64,000 nucleotides of DNA from Oceanobacter sp. 1_MG-2023 (GTDB taxonomy: Bacteria; Pseudomonadota; Gammaproteobacteria; Pseudomonadales; Oceanobacteraceae): positions 1 through 64,000 of the forward strand of contig NZ_JAUYWA010000011.1 in assembly GCF_030689025.1 (NCBI RefSeq), written 5' to 3'. Positions 55,218-64,000 of the stretch are shown here, piece by piece (within the stretch, counting starts at the first letter, position 1; every line of letters starts with the position of its first letter). Made by a program: the position numbers and the translations under genes. A model generated the notes under the pieces. That model saw nothing but the letters and a program-made list of their open reading frames with translations, searched no databases and was not told where the DNA came from.

Positions 55218-55327
55218 TATCCAGACTGGGAACAAAAGAAACCGTCAGTACCAGGCGCTATCGCTGAACTGGCGGTATCTATGAGTTGGCAAAGAATGGC
55301 GCAACCAGCAGCAACCAGCAGCGTTCC

Positions 55328-55356
55328 GGGCCTGTGCCCTGACTAGCCACAGGCCC
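55328..55356 (-). terminator. stem-loop after the DUF4377-like lipoprotein gene
   Basis: A perfect 9-bp stem GGGCCTGTG/CACAGGCCC, 10 bp past the stop on the minus strand, with no T-tract. Confidence 0.5.
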
Positions 55357-55365
55357 ACCGGGCAA

Positions 55366-56481
55366 TCAGATACCCCAGTTCACATCATCGTCGTCATCGG
55401 TACAGTTACTACGGAAAGACGACAGGCTTGATCGACTGCATTCCAGATCGGTCACCACAATATCAATACCATCGTAATAACCTTCGATCAGCATCCAGTC
55501 ATCATCGTCAATGGCATCGTTCAGATCACTACACTGACTGAAGCTGCTGCAATCCAGATCCGGGGCGCTGTCGTACAGGTCGATGGAACCGCCACTGCTT
55601 TCGGACAGTTCACTGCCACGCACAATCATCTTGAAATCGTAGCTGCTGCCGATGCGGTCATCCGGGCTGCTGTCATCCTCATCCAGTTCAACAGCGGTAA
55701 TGCTGCCGCCATCACTGGTGGTCACCACCACATCAATATAAGGACGCTCACCCCATACCGGAGTAAAACCGTCGATATCGTCTTCCAGTTGCAGCAGCTC
55801 GTATTCATCAGAGCTGTTTACCTTGTACAGCAGACACATGGCGGCATCGGCCAGACCACAGTCACTCTGGAACCAACCGATATACCAGGAGGCATCGCTG
55901 TCACCTTCGCACGTGCTGTCAAAGTCGTCTTCGGCGGCAGAGCACAGCACGTATTCCAGCGCAATGGTGCCTTCATCGTCGACACTGAACTCCAGCTGGG
56001 TTACATAGCTGTTGGCCACCGCAGCGGTCAGGTCATCACAGGCTTCGTTACAGGCAAAGTCGATCTCGCTGGCCAGCTCCCAGGTGGCGTCATCCAGTTC
56101 ATACAGAATGCCAACGTCGGTGTATAACGATATGGAGAAGGTATCTTCGCTGTCATCAACCGCTTCGGTAGAAATAATGCTGTTGAAAACATAACTGCTG
56201 GGGTCGCCATCATCATCAAACGAGACGGTGACGTAGACTTCGTAACGGTTGCCCCAGACGAAGTCATCAAAGCCGCTGAACGATTCCTCGACAACTTCCC
56301 AGCTGTCGCTGCTGTCTTCCCGAATGCGGAAGCAAAGCGAGGTGCTATCGGAGTCGCATTGCTCTTTGTAATAATCAACCAGCCGGGTTTCTACCTGGTC
56401 ATCCCAGGTTCGCCCCAGCTCCAGGCAGCCTGACAGTGCCAGGGCCATCAGCGGCAATATCAACCGTATTATCCAACGCAT
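55366..56481 (-). CDS. highly acidic lipoprotein with two DUF4377-like repeats
   Basis: 371 residues. The N-terminus ends in the lipobox LSGC (Cys19). Two segments have the DUF4377 pattern: LCFRIREDSSDSWEVVEESF then SGFDDFVWGNRYEVYVTV (about 49-88), and MCLLYKVNSSDEYELLQLED then IDGFTPVWGERPYIDVVVT (about 215-255). The protein is strikingly rich in Asp, Glu and Ser (poly-Asp DDDDDV near the end) and has many Cys, probably disulfide-bonded. The DUF4377 role is unknown, although it is often found in heat-shock HslJ-like lipoproteins. Single gene. Confidence 0.65.
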   Translation of the reverse strand: MRWIIRLILPLMALALSGCLELGRTWDDQVETRLVDYYKEQCDSDSTSLCFRIREDSSDSWEVVEESFSGFDDFVWGNRYEVYVTVSFDDDGDPSSYVFNSIISTEAVDDSEDTFSISLYTDVGILYELDDATWELASEIDFACNEACDDLTAAVANSYVTQLEFSVDDEGTIALEYVLCSAAEDDFDSTCEGDSDASWYIGWFQSDCGLADAAMCLLYKVNSSDEYELLQLEDDIDGFTPVWGERPYIDVVVTTSDGGSITAVELDEDDSSPDDRIGSSYDFKMIVRGSELSESSGGSIDLYDSAPDLDCSSFSQCSDLNDAIDDDDWMLIEGYYDGIDIVVTDLECSRSSLSSFRSNCTDDDDDVNWGI

Positions 56482-56573
56482 AGGTTCAAATTCTCTGTCA
56501 TCGGGTCAGTAACCAACGGAACAACCCGTTCAGTCAGGTTAGAGCGCCCCCCGTTACGCCGAGGTCTTAACCA

Positions 56574-57722
56574 TCAACCATCGGCCATATTTTGTTGCAG
56601 CAGAATCGGCATGGCGTAACCAGTCAGAACCTGCTTTTGTACGTCTTGTGCTTCGCCTTCAATCCGTTGCCACAAGGTATCCTGGATCTGGCGACTGCTG
56701 TCACCGGCCCGGGCCTGCAGATAGCAGGAAAAACGCTGCTGTAACAGGCGCACGGCGGCATGATGCACGGGCAGGATTTCGGTCATATCCCGGATCTGGC
56801 GATCAATCGCGGCCGCCATGGTTTCGGCACTGGCAAGATCGTCGTCACTCAGCGGTTGGCCAAAATCCACATGGATCGTGCCTTTCTGGCCCACGATACC
56901 GGTCAACAAACTACGGGTATCTTCCCCTTCTTCCTTGCTGTAACTGCCGTATTTCGCCCGAGCCACCAGCTCTCTGGCTTTCATCAGATCACAGGGGTCC
57001 CACTCGTATTGAATACACACAGGCACCGGACGCAAGGCCGACAGGGTCTCGGCAAAGGTTTCTTTATGTTCCCGGCCGTTTAATGCCAGCATTTTCAGTA
57101 CCGCTTTGTCGGTCAGGTCGACGCCGTTTTTGGCGCGGCCTTCCCGCTGGGCAATCCAGACCGATTCACGCTGTGCCAGCGAATAGCGAATATAGCCCGA
57201 CAATTGCTGCAGTGCCGTCAGCTTTTCGCGTTTATTGGTAATGTTTCGTCGAACAATGAAGGATTTATTAAGCCGCATCACGTCGGCAATATCCGGATGG
57301 CTGAGCAAGTTATCACCAATCGCAATGCGACTGGTTGGCCAGCCGGCCTGATACAACGAGTAGTTGATCAGCGTTGGGTCCATGGCAATATCGCGATGAT
57401 TGGAAATCCAGAGATGCCCCTGATCCGGAGACATGCTATCCAGCCCCCGTACCACAACGTCGGTGGTGGTTTTGGCCAGTAACCGCTCGACCCAGCCTTC
57501 CATCCACATCTGGAAGTCGTGCACGGTATTCACATTCGCCAACTGGCGATCCAGCAGGTAGCGCGCCACTGGCAGCAGCCACTCCCGCAACCAGTGCGGC
57601 AACATAGGCAGGCGGTATTTCAACAGCGCCCGGTGCAAGGTGTCGGATTGACTCACTCGCTCAAGTACAGCGGCAACTTCATCATCCTGGTAGGGGCGGA
57701 TATCAGCGTAACGATCAGGCAT
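56574..57722 (-). CDS. glycerol-type acyltransferase (PlsC superfamily)
   Basis: About 382 residues from the ATG at 57722; a TTG seven codons earlier is open. The acyltransferase motif is SNHRDIAMDP, an HX5D form of the usual HX4D, seen in some bacterial glycerol acyltransferases. KSFIVRRNITNKREK and SVWIAQREGRAKNG follow as substrate motifs. A soluble or peripheral enzyme is likely; acceptor unknown. Divergent from the small gene at 57870. Confidence 0.78.
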   Translation of the reverse strand: MPDRYADIRPYQDDEVAAVLERVSQSDTLHRALLKYRLPMLPHWLREWLLPVARYLLDRQLANVNTVHDFQMWMEGWVERLLAKTTTDVVVRGLDSMSPDQGHLWISNHRDIAMDPTLINYSLYQAGWPTSRIAIGDNLLSHPDIADVMRLNKSFIVRRNITNKREKLTALQQLSGYIRYSLAQRESVWIAQREGRAKNGVDLTDKAVLKMLALNGREHKETFAETLSALRPVPVCIQYEWDPCDLMKARELVARAKYGSYSKEEGEDTRSLLTGIVGQKGTIHVDFGQPLSDDDLASAETMAAAIDRQIRDMTEILPVHHAAVRLLQQRFSCYLQARAGDSSRQIQDTLWQRIEGEAQDVQKQVLTGYAMPILLQQNMADG

Positions 57723-57869
57723 TGGCTTATCTGGATTCAACAATGAAAGGCGCGGGGATGATGCCTGAACAAAGTGTTTCTGTTAAGGCACATTGCCGGA
57801 TGTGGTACCGTTAAGCCCATAAAATTTCAGCTCAGTACACCGTACTGACGATTTTTGAGGAGATACCCG

Positions 57870-58274
57870 ATGATTGAGCAGTGGCAACCGGCTTCCAGCC
57901 AAACCGGCACACCGGATTCCGACACGCTGCAGCAATTGCTTGCGGCTCTACCCACAGCCCAGGAAGCCACGGTCATTAACAGCGATCAACTGGACGCCGG
58001 GGCGCTGAAAACCGTGCAATCCTGGATCAAGCTGGATGAGGCGGCCTGGCAAGCGGCCCTGACGGCAATGGACACCGATCAGTTACTGCCACTGGCGGCT
58101 TTTTTTGCCAGCGCTGAACAACAATTGGAAGGCTGGCACTGCGGCAGCAGCAACCCGGCGATCTGGATCTTCCGTTATCTGAAAAAACAGGGTACCCCCG
58201 CCAGCAGGGAACAGGTCCGGGCGATCAAGGCTCTGACGGATAACCGCTATATCCCTCACGGCAGCGCACTCTGA
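57870..58274 (+). CDS. small hypothetical protein
   Basis: 134 residues from the ATG at 57870 with GAGGAG seven bases upstream; an ATG five codons earlier is open. No signal or membrane segment. Trp- and Gln-rich, with the central WHCGSSNPAIWIFRYLKKQG. Family not recognised. It converges on the hybrid histidine kinase gene. Confidence 0.65.
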   Translation: MIEQWQPASSQTGTPDSDTLQQLLAALPTAQEATVINSDQLDAGALKTVQSWIKLDEAAWQAALTAMDTDQLLPLAAFFASAEQQLEGWHCGSSNPAIWIFRYLKKQGTPASREQVRAIKALTDNRYIPHGSAL

Positions 58275-58326
58275 TACCAGGTCAGCCAACGCAGCCGGAG
58301 CAAGCCCCCGGAAGTACAAACCGGCG

Positions 58327-60426
58327 TTATGAATCCGGCGTTACCGCTGCCGGCCCCAGGTCGTTGTTCGACAGTGCCAGGAACATGGGCAACTCCCGGC
58401 GCAGATCTTCCAGCCGGACGGGCTTGGCCAGATAACCATTCATACCGGCGGCTTCGCACTCTTCTTTCCGGTCAACCATCACATCAGCAGACAACGCCAC
58501 AATCAGTACCGCCGGAAGCTGCTGTTGCTGCTCACGCTGGCGAATTTCGCGACAGGCGGCGAGGCCGTCCAATACCGGCATATGACAGTCCATCAGGATC
58601 AGATCGAACTCTCCGCTGGCGCTTTTTTCCACGGCTTCGCGGCCATTGTTGGCCAATGTGACAACGCAGCCGAGGTGTATCAGCATCTGGGAGGCGACCT
58701 TTTGGTTGACGCCATTGTCTTCTGCCAACAGTACCCGACAGTTTTTCAGCAGGGTGTTTTCTTCAGCAATCGCGATCCCCGTTCCCTGATAACGATTGGT
58801 GCGGGTAATCATCAATTGTGGTCGGGCGGGCTGCTGTAACAAACGTCCCAACAAATCACGCAGGTTGCTCTGGCTGATTGGCCAGTCCCAGTGCGCGCCC
58901 ACACCTTGCGCCAGCAGTTCATCACGCCCCGTGGTCAGTACATCCATGGAGGACAGGGCCAATCGTATCGGTGTGTCGGCCAGCAGTTGACGCAGATAAT
59001 CGTCACCTTCTTGCCAGGTGCGGTAGGCCATCACCAGAATGGTGGGTTGTGTTTCCTCCAGGGCAAGCAGCAAATCCGAGACCCGGTCAAACTCCCGGTA
59101 CACCATGCCCAGTTGACGAGCAATGGACATCAGCAAGGTACGGTTCACTTGCAGCTCATCACAGACCCACAGGGTTTGTTCACCCAACAACGGAATCGCA
59201 CCGTCGTTTTCCAGCGCTGTTACAGCGACCGGCAAGGTCACGTCGAACCAGAAATTGGAACCGACACCAGGGGTGCTGACGACCCCGACATGCCCACCCA
59301 TCAGTTGGGCCAGCCGCCGACAGATGCTTAACCCCAGCCCGGTACCACCGGCTTCAACTGAAATACGGCCATGCACAAAGCTGTATTCCTCAAACAGAGC
59401 CACCACTTTGCTGGCGCTAATACCAATACCGGAATCCTCAACCGAAAATCTCAGCTGCACTTCACTCACCATGTTGCGGACTTTGACCACCCGCAGCAAT
59501 ACATGGCCGGACTCGGTGAATTTGATGGCGTTATTAAGATAATTCATCAGTACCTGACGAATCCGTACCGGATCGCCGATCAACTGCGAGGGCAGTTTTT
59601 CATCCACAAACGATTGCATCACCAGCTGTTTTTCCTGTGCCCGGCAAGACACCATCTCCAACAGGCTTTGTACCAATTCCGGCAGGTCGAATACTTCAGC
59701 TTCAATGCTGAGCTTGCCCGCATCGATTTTCGAAATATCGAGAATATCATTGATAATGGCCAGCAAATGCTCGGATGAGCTTTGGATAACCCGTTGAAAT
59801 CCGCGCTGTTCTTCGTCGAGGTGGGTCTGTTCCATCAACGACACCATCCCCAGCAGGCCGGTCATCGGGGTGCGGATCTCGTGGCTCATATTGGCGAGGA
59901 AACGGCTCTTGGCCAGGTTGGAACGGTCGGCATAATCGCGGCTTTTCTCCAGCGACTGCCGTTGCCGGACCAGGTCTGATATATCATGAAAATACACCAG
60001 GGCTTCATCATCGTTTTGTGGATCGGCGGCTGTCTGTAGCTGCCAGCAATAAACCGTCCCCGAGGCTGATAGTACTTCCATCGTCATCTCTGCGCCGCTG
60101 GCATGTTTGTCCAGCACCTTGCGCAGAATCGCCAGCCAGGCTTCCCGATCGGACAAGGGAAGCCAGTTGGTCAATTTTTTACCGCGACTCAAGGTTTGTC
60201 CAGCCAGAGTCCGGTTGGCCTCCAGCACGACGCCATCGGCATCGACGCGCACCAGCACATTGGGGGATTGCACCCACCACTGTTGCAGTTGTTGATTACA
60301 CTGGGTCAGGTCATCCAGCTGTTGGTGCATACGGCTTTTTGCTCGCAGCAGCAACACCACCGCCAGTACCAACAGAACCAGGATGACCCATAATGCGATG
60401 TTGTTTTCTGAAAAAATATCTGCCAT
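58327..60426 (-). CDS. hybrid sensor histidine kinase (BarA/LuxQ-like)
   Basis: 699 residues from the ATG at 60426 (AAGGTG before it). One membrane helix (about 11-28), a short linker, a PAS domain (about 50-150), then the His-kinase core: FLANMSHEIRTPM with His182, LMNYLNNAIKF (N box) and EAGGTGLGLSI (G box). Two receiver domains follow: the first (about 418-530) has lost its acceptor (VMAYRTW), the second has Asp613 in ILMDCHMPVLDG. No HPt is fused. Probably signals through the neighbouring regulators; the cue is unknown. Confidence 0.9.
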   Translation of the reverse strand: MADIFSENNIALWVILVLLVLAVVLLLRAKSRMHQQLDDLTQCNQQLQQWWVQSPNVLVRVDADGVVLEANRTLAGQTLSRGKKLTNWLPLSDREAWLAILRKVLDKHASGAEMTMEVLSASGTVYCWQLQTAADPQNDDEALVYFHDISDLVRQRQSLEKSRDYADRSNLAKSRFLANMSHEIRTPMTGLLGMVSLMEQTHLDEEQRGFQRVIQSSSEHLLAIINDILDISKIDAGKLSIEAEVFDLPELVQSLLEMVSCRAQEKQLVMQSFVDEKLPSQLIGDPVRIRQVLMNYLNNAIKFTESGHVLLRVVKVRNMVSEVQLRFSVEDSGIGISASKVVALFEEYSFVHGRISVEAGGTGLGLSICRRLAQLMGGHVGVVSTPGVGSNFWFDVTLPVAVTALENDGAIPLLGEQTLWVCDELQVNRTLLMSIARQLGMVYREFDRVSDLLLALEETQPTILVMAYRTWQEGDDYLRQLLADTPIRLALSSMDVLTTGRDELLAQGVGAHWDWPISQSNLRDLLGRLLQQPARPQLMITRTNRYQGTGIAIAEENTLLKNCRVLLAEDNGVNQKVASQMLIHLGCVVTLANNGREAVEKSASGEFDLILMDCHMPVLDGLAACREIRQREQQQQLPAVLIVALSADVMVDRKEECEAAGMNGYLAKPVRLEDLRRELPMFLALSNNDLGPAAVTPDS

Positions 60427-60493
60427 AGCCACCTTATTGAGCTATTGAGCCCTCCTTGCAAGCAGAACCAGCCCTTATCCGGTACACCCTGGG

Positions 60494-61039
60494 CTAGCAT
60501 GAAGAGTCATTCATATTCAGCAACTCAACGAAACGCTTCTGCTCTGTTGGCCAACACAGTCGGTGCCAGCCGTCATGGCTGTCATTCTCTGTGATATTGG
60601 CCCCTGCCACTATACACAATACTGCTTGCGACACGTTTTCGCGGCGAATCCTATCGACAGCAGCTATCCATACTTCACTGGAAAGCACCATAGCAGCCGG
60701 TATCTGCTCTGCATAGCAATAGCCAAACTGCATCGCATCAACAGCCACCTGTGGATCCCATCCCGCCCGCCGGGCGGCTGAAGCCAGTTCCGCCGCCATC
60801 ACTTCCGATTCTGCCAGGATCAGCAAGCCGCGGCTTTGATCCTGCAACTCATTCGGCACAGGCATCTCGTTACTCTGCAAAAACCGGACAAACCCGGCCA
60901 CAGGAACACGATTATCACCTCGTCCCGGCAATTTGTAAGCCTCCAGATGACCGCGCTCGATCCAGCGGATAACCGTTCTGAAGTTGACGCCACAATATTT
61001 CGCCACTTCACCGGTCGTCAGTACCTGTTTTCCTCTCAC
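60494..61039 (-). CDS. MerR/excisionase-type HTH protein with a receiver-like domain
   Basis: About 181 residues from a GTG at 61039 (GGGTGA upstream); a TTG four codons earlier is open. Residues about 6-60 form a MerR/BldC-like winged helix (TTGEVAKYCGVNFRTVIRWI, GHLEAYKLPG). Residues about 70-180 are receiver-like (LLILAESEVMAAELASAARR), but the acceptor Asp is missing, so it is probably a phosphorylation-independent regulator. It lies upstream of the hybrid kinase and divergent from the c-di-GMP-like gene. Confidence 0.75.
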   Translation of the reverse strand: MRGKQVLTTGEVAKYCGVNFRTVIRWIERGHLEAYKLPGRGDNRVPVAGFVRFLQSNEMPVPNELQDQSRGLLILAESEVMAAELASAARRAGWDPQVAVDAMQFGYCYAEQIPAAMVLSSEVWIAAVDRIRRENVSQAVLCIVAGANITENDSHDGWHRLCWPTEQKRFVELLNMNDSSC

Positions 61040-61186
61040 AACATCACCCAACCAATAAATACATTGGTTTCAGTATAGATAGCCTTTGGCCATTGCAAGA
61101 CTGAAACAGTATGCTGTCGCCAAGGCACCGGAGCGTGATAGTAGAAAGTGCACTCTTACACGATCAGCCCCAGGAAAGGAATAACG

Positions 61187-63061
61187 ATGACGTTCAAGGT
61201 ATTATTGGTTGGTAACGCAGCCGGTATTTTGCACTCAATTTCCAGATTACTACTCAGTGAACACATCGCAGTACAGACCACAACCGGTACAGCAGAAGCG
61301 CTTGATTATCTGGCCAGCTACCCAGTACACGTACTGATTATTGATTCCCAGACACCAGAGCTGGATGAACTGTCACTGTGCCAGCAAGCACGGCAGATCA
61401 GCCCTGGCAGCTATCGCATCCTGCTGACCAACCAACTGGATTCAGCGCGGCTGCGACAGGCACGCCAGCAAGGTGCCATCCATAAACTGATTGCCACACC
61501 CTGGAATAACCTGGTTCTGATACGTGATATTATCGAGGGTGCGCGACAGGCCAACCTGATGCAGCAGGCTCATTCTCTGCAGTCCGCCCTCAATACCCAG
61601 CAGCCCGTATTACTGACAGATCGCAACTGGGTTATTCGCCTTGCCAACCAACCAATCTGTGATGCCCTGCAGGTAAACGAAGAGCAACTGCTCGGCCGCA
61701 ACCTGTTTACTGGCACGATAAGCCACATGCCGGTCGCTCTGGAAGCAGAGATCACCCGTCAAACCGAAGCCAACCAAACCTGGCTGGGTTACTTTAACCT
61801 GATAGTCCAGCAACGTCGTATCCAGCCCACCTGGATGGCGATAACCTCGATCAGTGATGACTTCCGGCTCTGTATCTGCAGCCTGCTCGATAGCGTGACC
61901 GAACGACACACCAATCCCGACAGCGACACCCAGCGTTATGCCGGTCTGCACCAGCTGAATCAGATGGAGAGCTATCTGACCCAGTCCGATGGCATCACCT
62001 GTATCCTGCTGATCAGTTTCGATCCGGATCAGGTCTTTGATACTGGCTTGAGCCGCCTCTGTTACGAGCGCATTGCCGAAGCCACTACCTCACCGTCACC
62101 GATCTTCCAGCCAGCACATCATCTGTTTCTGGTTCCTGTTATCGCCGACCCTGCCAACCCCTGTACCCAGGGCCTGTGCCAAGCCATCGCCCAGGGGTTC
62201 CGCCAGCCGCTGTCGCATCAAGGGCAAGCCGTCATGCTCAGCCCCGACATTAATTGCAGCTGGGGACAATCAACACAACACACACCGGACGCAGCAACAT
62301 CACTCAAACATATCCGCCAGCATCTGGGGCTGGAAGGCCCCGACACCCCGTCCCTCGAACAGGTACAACCGTACAAATCGGCTCTGTCCGCCACGACCTT
62401 GCCAACGCAACAGCGCCAGCAAAGTGATTTTCACGCTACCCCTATATTCGATTCCCAAGGCGCACTCGCCGGACTGGAGCTGCTGCCCGAATATATGGCC
62501 AAGCCCGATCTGTGTCACCGCTGGCTGGAAGATATGCACATCACCTGGCAGCAACATTTCCTCCAGCCGATGTACGTTATTCTCCGTGTCGCCGACCTTA
62601 CCGATCACTGCAGGCAACACCTGACCAGCTGCCTGGCCGCATGGCCCCAGCAGGCCGGAAAGCCAGCCCCGGTCTGGTGTATTGTTCTGCCATGGACGCC
62701 AGAAGAGCCAACCCCCAGGCTGGAGGAGGCATTGCGGCAACTGGATATACAGCTGATATTCGAAATCACGGACCCTCAACATCAACAACGCCTGCCTGGC
62801 TATCAGAGCCTATCGGCCATGGATGTGGACGGTTTCAGCCTGCCTCCCTGCATGATCTCCCATGCCCGCCAGGCGTTACATCAAGGCCAGCCCTTACTGC
62901 AGCGGCTGCAGCAGGATGGCCTCATTATCTATGCCCATGGCATCGACTCGACCGAAGCACTGGCGGCAGCACATCAAAGCGGTATCGACTGGATGAGTGG
63001 TGATGCCCTGTCACGTAAAGTGAACGCCGCCCAACTGTACTGGTTTGCCATCAATGACTGA
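61187..63061 (+). CDS. REC-PAS-GGDEF-EAL protein with degenerate domains
   Basis: 624 residues from the ATG at 61187, preceded by AAGGA at seven bases. Receiver domain (about 1-120) keeps Asp in LIIDSQTPELDE but lacks the acidic pocket (LLVGNAAG) and the Lys. PAS (about 135-240). A GGDEF-like region (about 265-390) has no GGDEF motif. The EAL-like region (about 430-620) has LELLPEY in place of EALLR and ends IDSTEALAAAHQSGIDWMSG, the shadow of the GVET/QGY motifs. It is likely a non-catalytic c-di-GMP-type scaffold or receptor. Confidence 0.7.
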   Translation: MTFKVLLVGNAAGILHSISRLLLSEHIAVQTTTGTAEALDYLASYPVHVLIIDSQTPELDELSLCQQARQISPGSYRILLTNQLDSARLRQARQQGAIHKLIATPWNNLVLIRDIIEGARQANLMQQAHSLQSALNTQQPVLLTDRNWVIRLANQPICDALQVNEEQLLGRNLFTGTISHMPVALEAEITRQTEANQTWLGYFNLIVQQRRIQPTWMAITSISDDFRLCICSLLDSVTERHTNPDSDTQRYAGLHQLNQMESYLTQSDGITCILLISFDPDQVFDTGLSRLCYERIAEATTSPSPIFQPAHHLFLVPVIADPANPCTQGLCQAIAQGFRQPLSHQGQAVMLSPDINCSWGQSTQHTPDAATSLKHIRQHLGLEGPDTPSLEQVQPYKSALSATTLPTQQRQQSDFHATPIFDSQGALAGLELLPEYMAKPDLCHRWLEDMHITWQQHFLQPMYVILRVADLTDHCRQHLTSCLAAWPQQAGKPAPVWCIVLPWTPEEPTPRLEEALRQLDIQLIFEITDPQHQQRLPGYQSLSAMDVDGFSLPPCMISHARQALHQGQPLLQRLQQDGLIIYAHGIDSTEALAAAHQSGIDWMSGDALSRKVNAAQLYWFAIND

Positions 63062-63100
63062 TTTCTCATGTATGATGAGCGGCTAATCGGAGGAACCCCT

Positions 63101-63358
63101 GTGAACAAAGACCAAGCCTATCACCAGATTGCTCTGGCCTGCCTGAAATCCCTGCGCAACACCAGCGCCAGCAGCTCGGATGCCATCTCCGAGCTATACG
63201 GCACCATTGATGCTGCTTTCCAGCAACAATTTGCTCTGGTACTAACGGAACTGGAAGACAGCCGCGCGCGTCTTAACCGCATTAGTGAGCTAGATCCCGG
63301 CACCAGCACATTGGGCGATGCCCAGGCGATTGCCCAAAGCCGGGGCACATCACACTGA
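63101..63358 (+). CDS. small helical hypothetical protein
   Basis: 85 residues from a GTG at 63101 with GGAGG seven bases upstream. Rich in Ser, Ala, Leu and Gln, predicted helical (AISELYGTIDAAFQQQFALV). 39 bp after the REC-PAS gene and in the same direction, so perhaps in its operon. Family not recognised. Confidence 0.6.
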   Translation: MNKDQAYHQIALACLKSLRNTSASSSDAISELYGTIDAAFQQQFALVLTELEDSRARLNRISELDPGTSTLGDAQAIAQSRGTSH

Positions 63359-63425
63359 CCACGGGCCTGAAGTCAGACTTCAGGCAACTCACCCAGATTG
63401 ACCGCGACTTGTAGTAGGAGCAGGT

Positions 63426-64000
63426 ATGTTATCGCCCCGTTACTGGATTTTTATTGTTATTGTTCTGGCCGCCATCGGATATTCCATGCTCAAACCCGCT
63501 TCTGCTCCACCGTCTGCCGTCGTCTCTGACTGCAATGACGCCACTCCCTGGAACTGCCGGGAAGACGGGGACACCAGTCCTATTGTCAGCCCGTCAGACC
63601 CGTTCAAGTATGAATACGTCCAGCTCGACAATGGCCTGCGTGTCCTGCTGGTATCCACGCCCGGTACCGACAAGGCCGCCGCCGCCATGACCGTCGCCAC
63701 TGGCAGTGGTGACGACCCTGACGGTCGCGAAGGTCTGGCGCATTTCCTGGAGCACATGCTGTTCCTGGGCACCGAGCCTTACCCGGAAGCGGGGGAATAC
63801 CAGGCCTTTATCAGCCGCCACGGTGGCAGCCACAATGCCTTCACCGCTCACCAGCAAACCACCTACTTTTTCTCTATCGACAACGACGCCATGAGTGGTG
63901 CGCTGGATCGTTTTGCGCCATTTTTTATCTCCCCAAGCTTTGACGAAGCCTATGTCGATCGTGAGAAAAACGCCGTTCATGCCGAATACAGCGCCAAGAT
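63426..64000 (+). CDS. M16 (pitrilysin/insulinase) family peptidase, partial
   Basis: The first 191 codons of a larger gene, cut by the end of the window. A membrane anchor or signal lies at about 7-22. The M16A inverted zinc motif HxxEH reads HFLEHMLFLGTE at 106-117 (His106, Glu109, His110), and NAFTAHQQTTYFF follows. GGAG lies five bases before the ATG. Probably periplasmic or inner-membrane metallopeptidase, protease III-like. Confidence 0.9.
   Translation, partial: MLSPRYWIFIVIVLAAIGYSMLKPASAPPSAVVSDCNDATPWNCREDGDTSPIVSPSDPFKYEYVQLDNGLRVLLVSTPGTDKAAAAMTVATGSGDDPDGREGLAHFLEHMLFLGTEPYPEAGEYQAFISRHGGSHNAFTAHQQTTYFFSIDNDAMSGALDRFAPFFISPSFDEAYVDREKNAVHAEYSAK

Overview
The window is about 64 kb of gene-dense, moderately GC-rich DNA that reads as the chromosome of an aerobic, free-living gammaproteobacterium, probably of the marine Oceanospirillales/Pseudomonadales type. 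This rests on the family mix: MltC, RNase II of exactly enterobacterial length, a complete c-type cytochrome maturation operon, CysK, FieF, an OlsB-type ornithine acyltransferase, and a DmpR/XylR-type sigma-54 aromatic regulator. The genus is not proved. There is no phage, no intact insertion sequence, no rRNA and no CRISPR array.

Layout: 1-2.1 kb has two identical tandem initiator tRNA genes with a strong promoter, an AraC regulator and a small exported protein. 2.2-10.3 kb is housekeeping: a class I methyltransferase overlapping mltC, a DUF1329 protein, a TatD nuclease, an orphan ParA, MsrA, and a metallo-beta-lactamase-fold hydrolase overlapping a second methyltransferase that is a paralogue of the first. 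10.4-14.3 kb holds a Tat-exported PhoD phosphatase/phosphodiesterase divergent from rnb. 14.4-21.6 kb is a compact ccmABCDEFGHI operon. 21.6-23.6 kb is a small AT-richer accessory patch (GST, GyrI-like effector-binding protein) with hairpin repeats and a transposase tail. 23.6-34.9 kb has TetR, hemN with an overlapping thioredoxin-like gene, an olsB-type gene preceded by two Pho-box-like sites, a diguanylate cyclase, a Bax-like lipoprotein, a PilZ-like protein, a YihG-like acyltransferase, cysK, two probable outer-membrane proteins and fieF. 35-43 kb is a five-gene operon for a tripartite RND pump with its own two-component system, with three heptamers at an exact 11-bp period upstream.

43.2-50.7 kb mixes decay and catabolism. 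A frameshifted RelE/ParE toxin and a truncated antitoxin abut an IS3-family tail. A dispersed catechol meta-cleavage set follows: 4-oxalocrotonate tautomerase, hydroxymuconic semialdehyde dehydrogenase, a LysR regulator, an ABM-domain membrane protein, catechol 2,3-dioxygenase and a divergent DmpR-like activator. The dioxygenase/activator intergenic region carries a near-consensus sigma-54 promoter and a XylR/DmpR-like enhancer palindrome about 160 bp apart. The decarboxylase, hydratase, aldolase and phenol hydroxylase of the full pathway are absent here.

50.7-64 kb holds an orphan choline/betaine-type binding protein, an AEC transporter, topB, a very acidic lipoprotein with two DUF4377-like repeats, an acyltransferase, and a signalling cluster: a hybrid histidine kinase, an HTH plus receiver-like regulator, and a REC-PAS-GGDEF-EAL protein whose domains look catalytically degenerate. 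An M16 peptidase runs off the right end.

No clearly new biological system was found. The best leads are the sigma-54/enhancer control of the dispersed meta pathway, the 11-bp tandem operator of the efflux operon, Pho control of ornithine lipid synthesis, the degenerate c-di-GMP-type signalling cluster and the DUF4377-repeat lipoprotein. All functional calls are by reading motifs and family resemblance; no database search was run.
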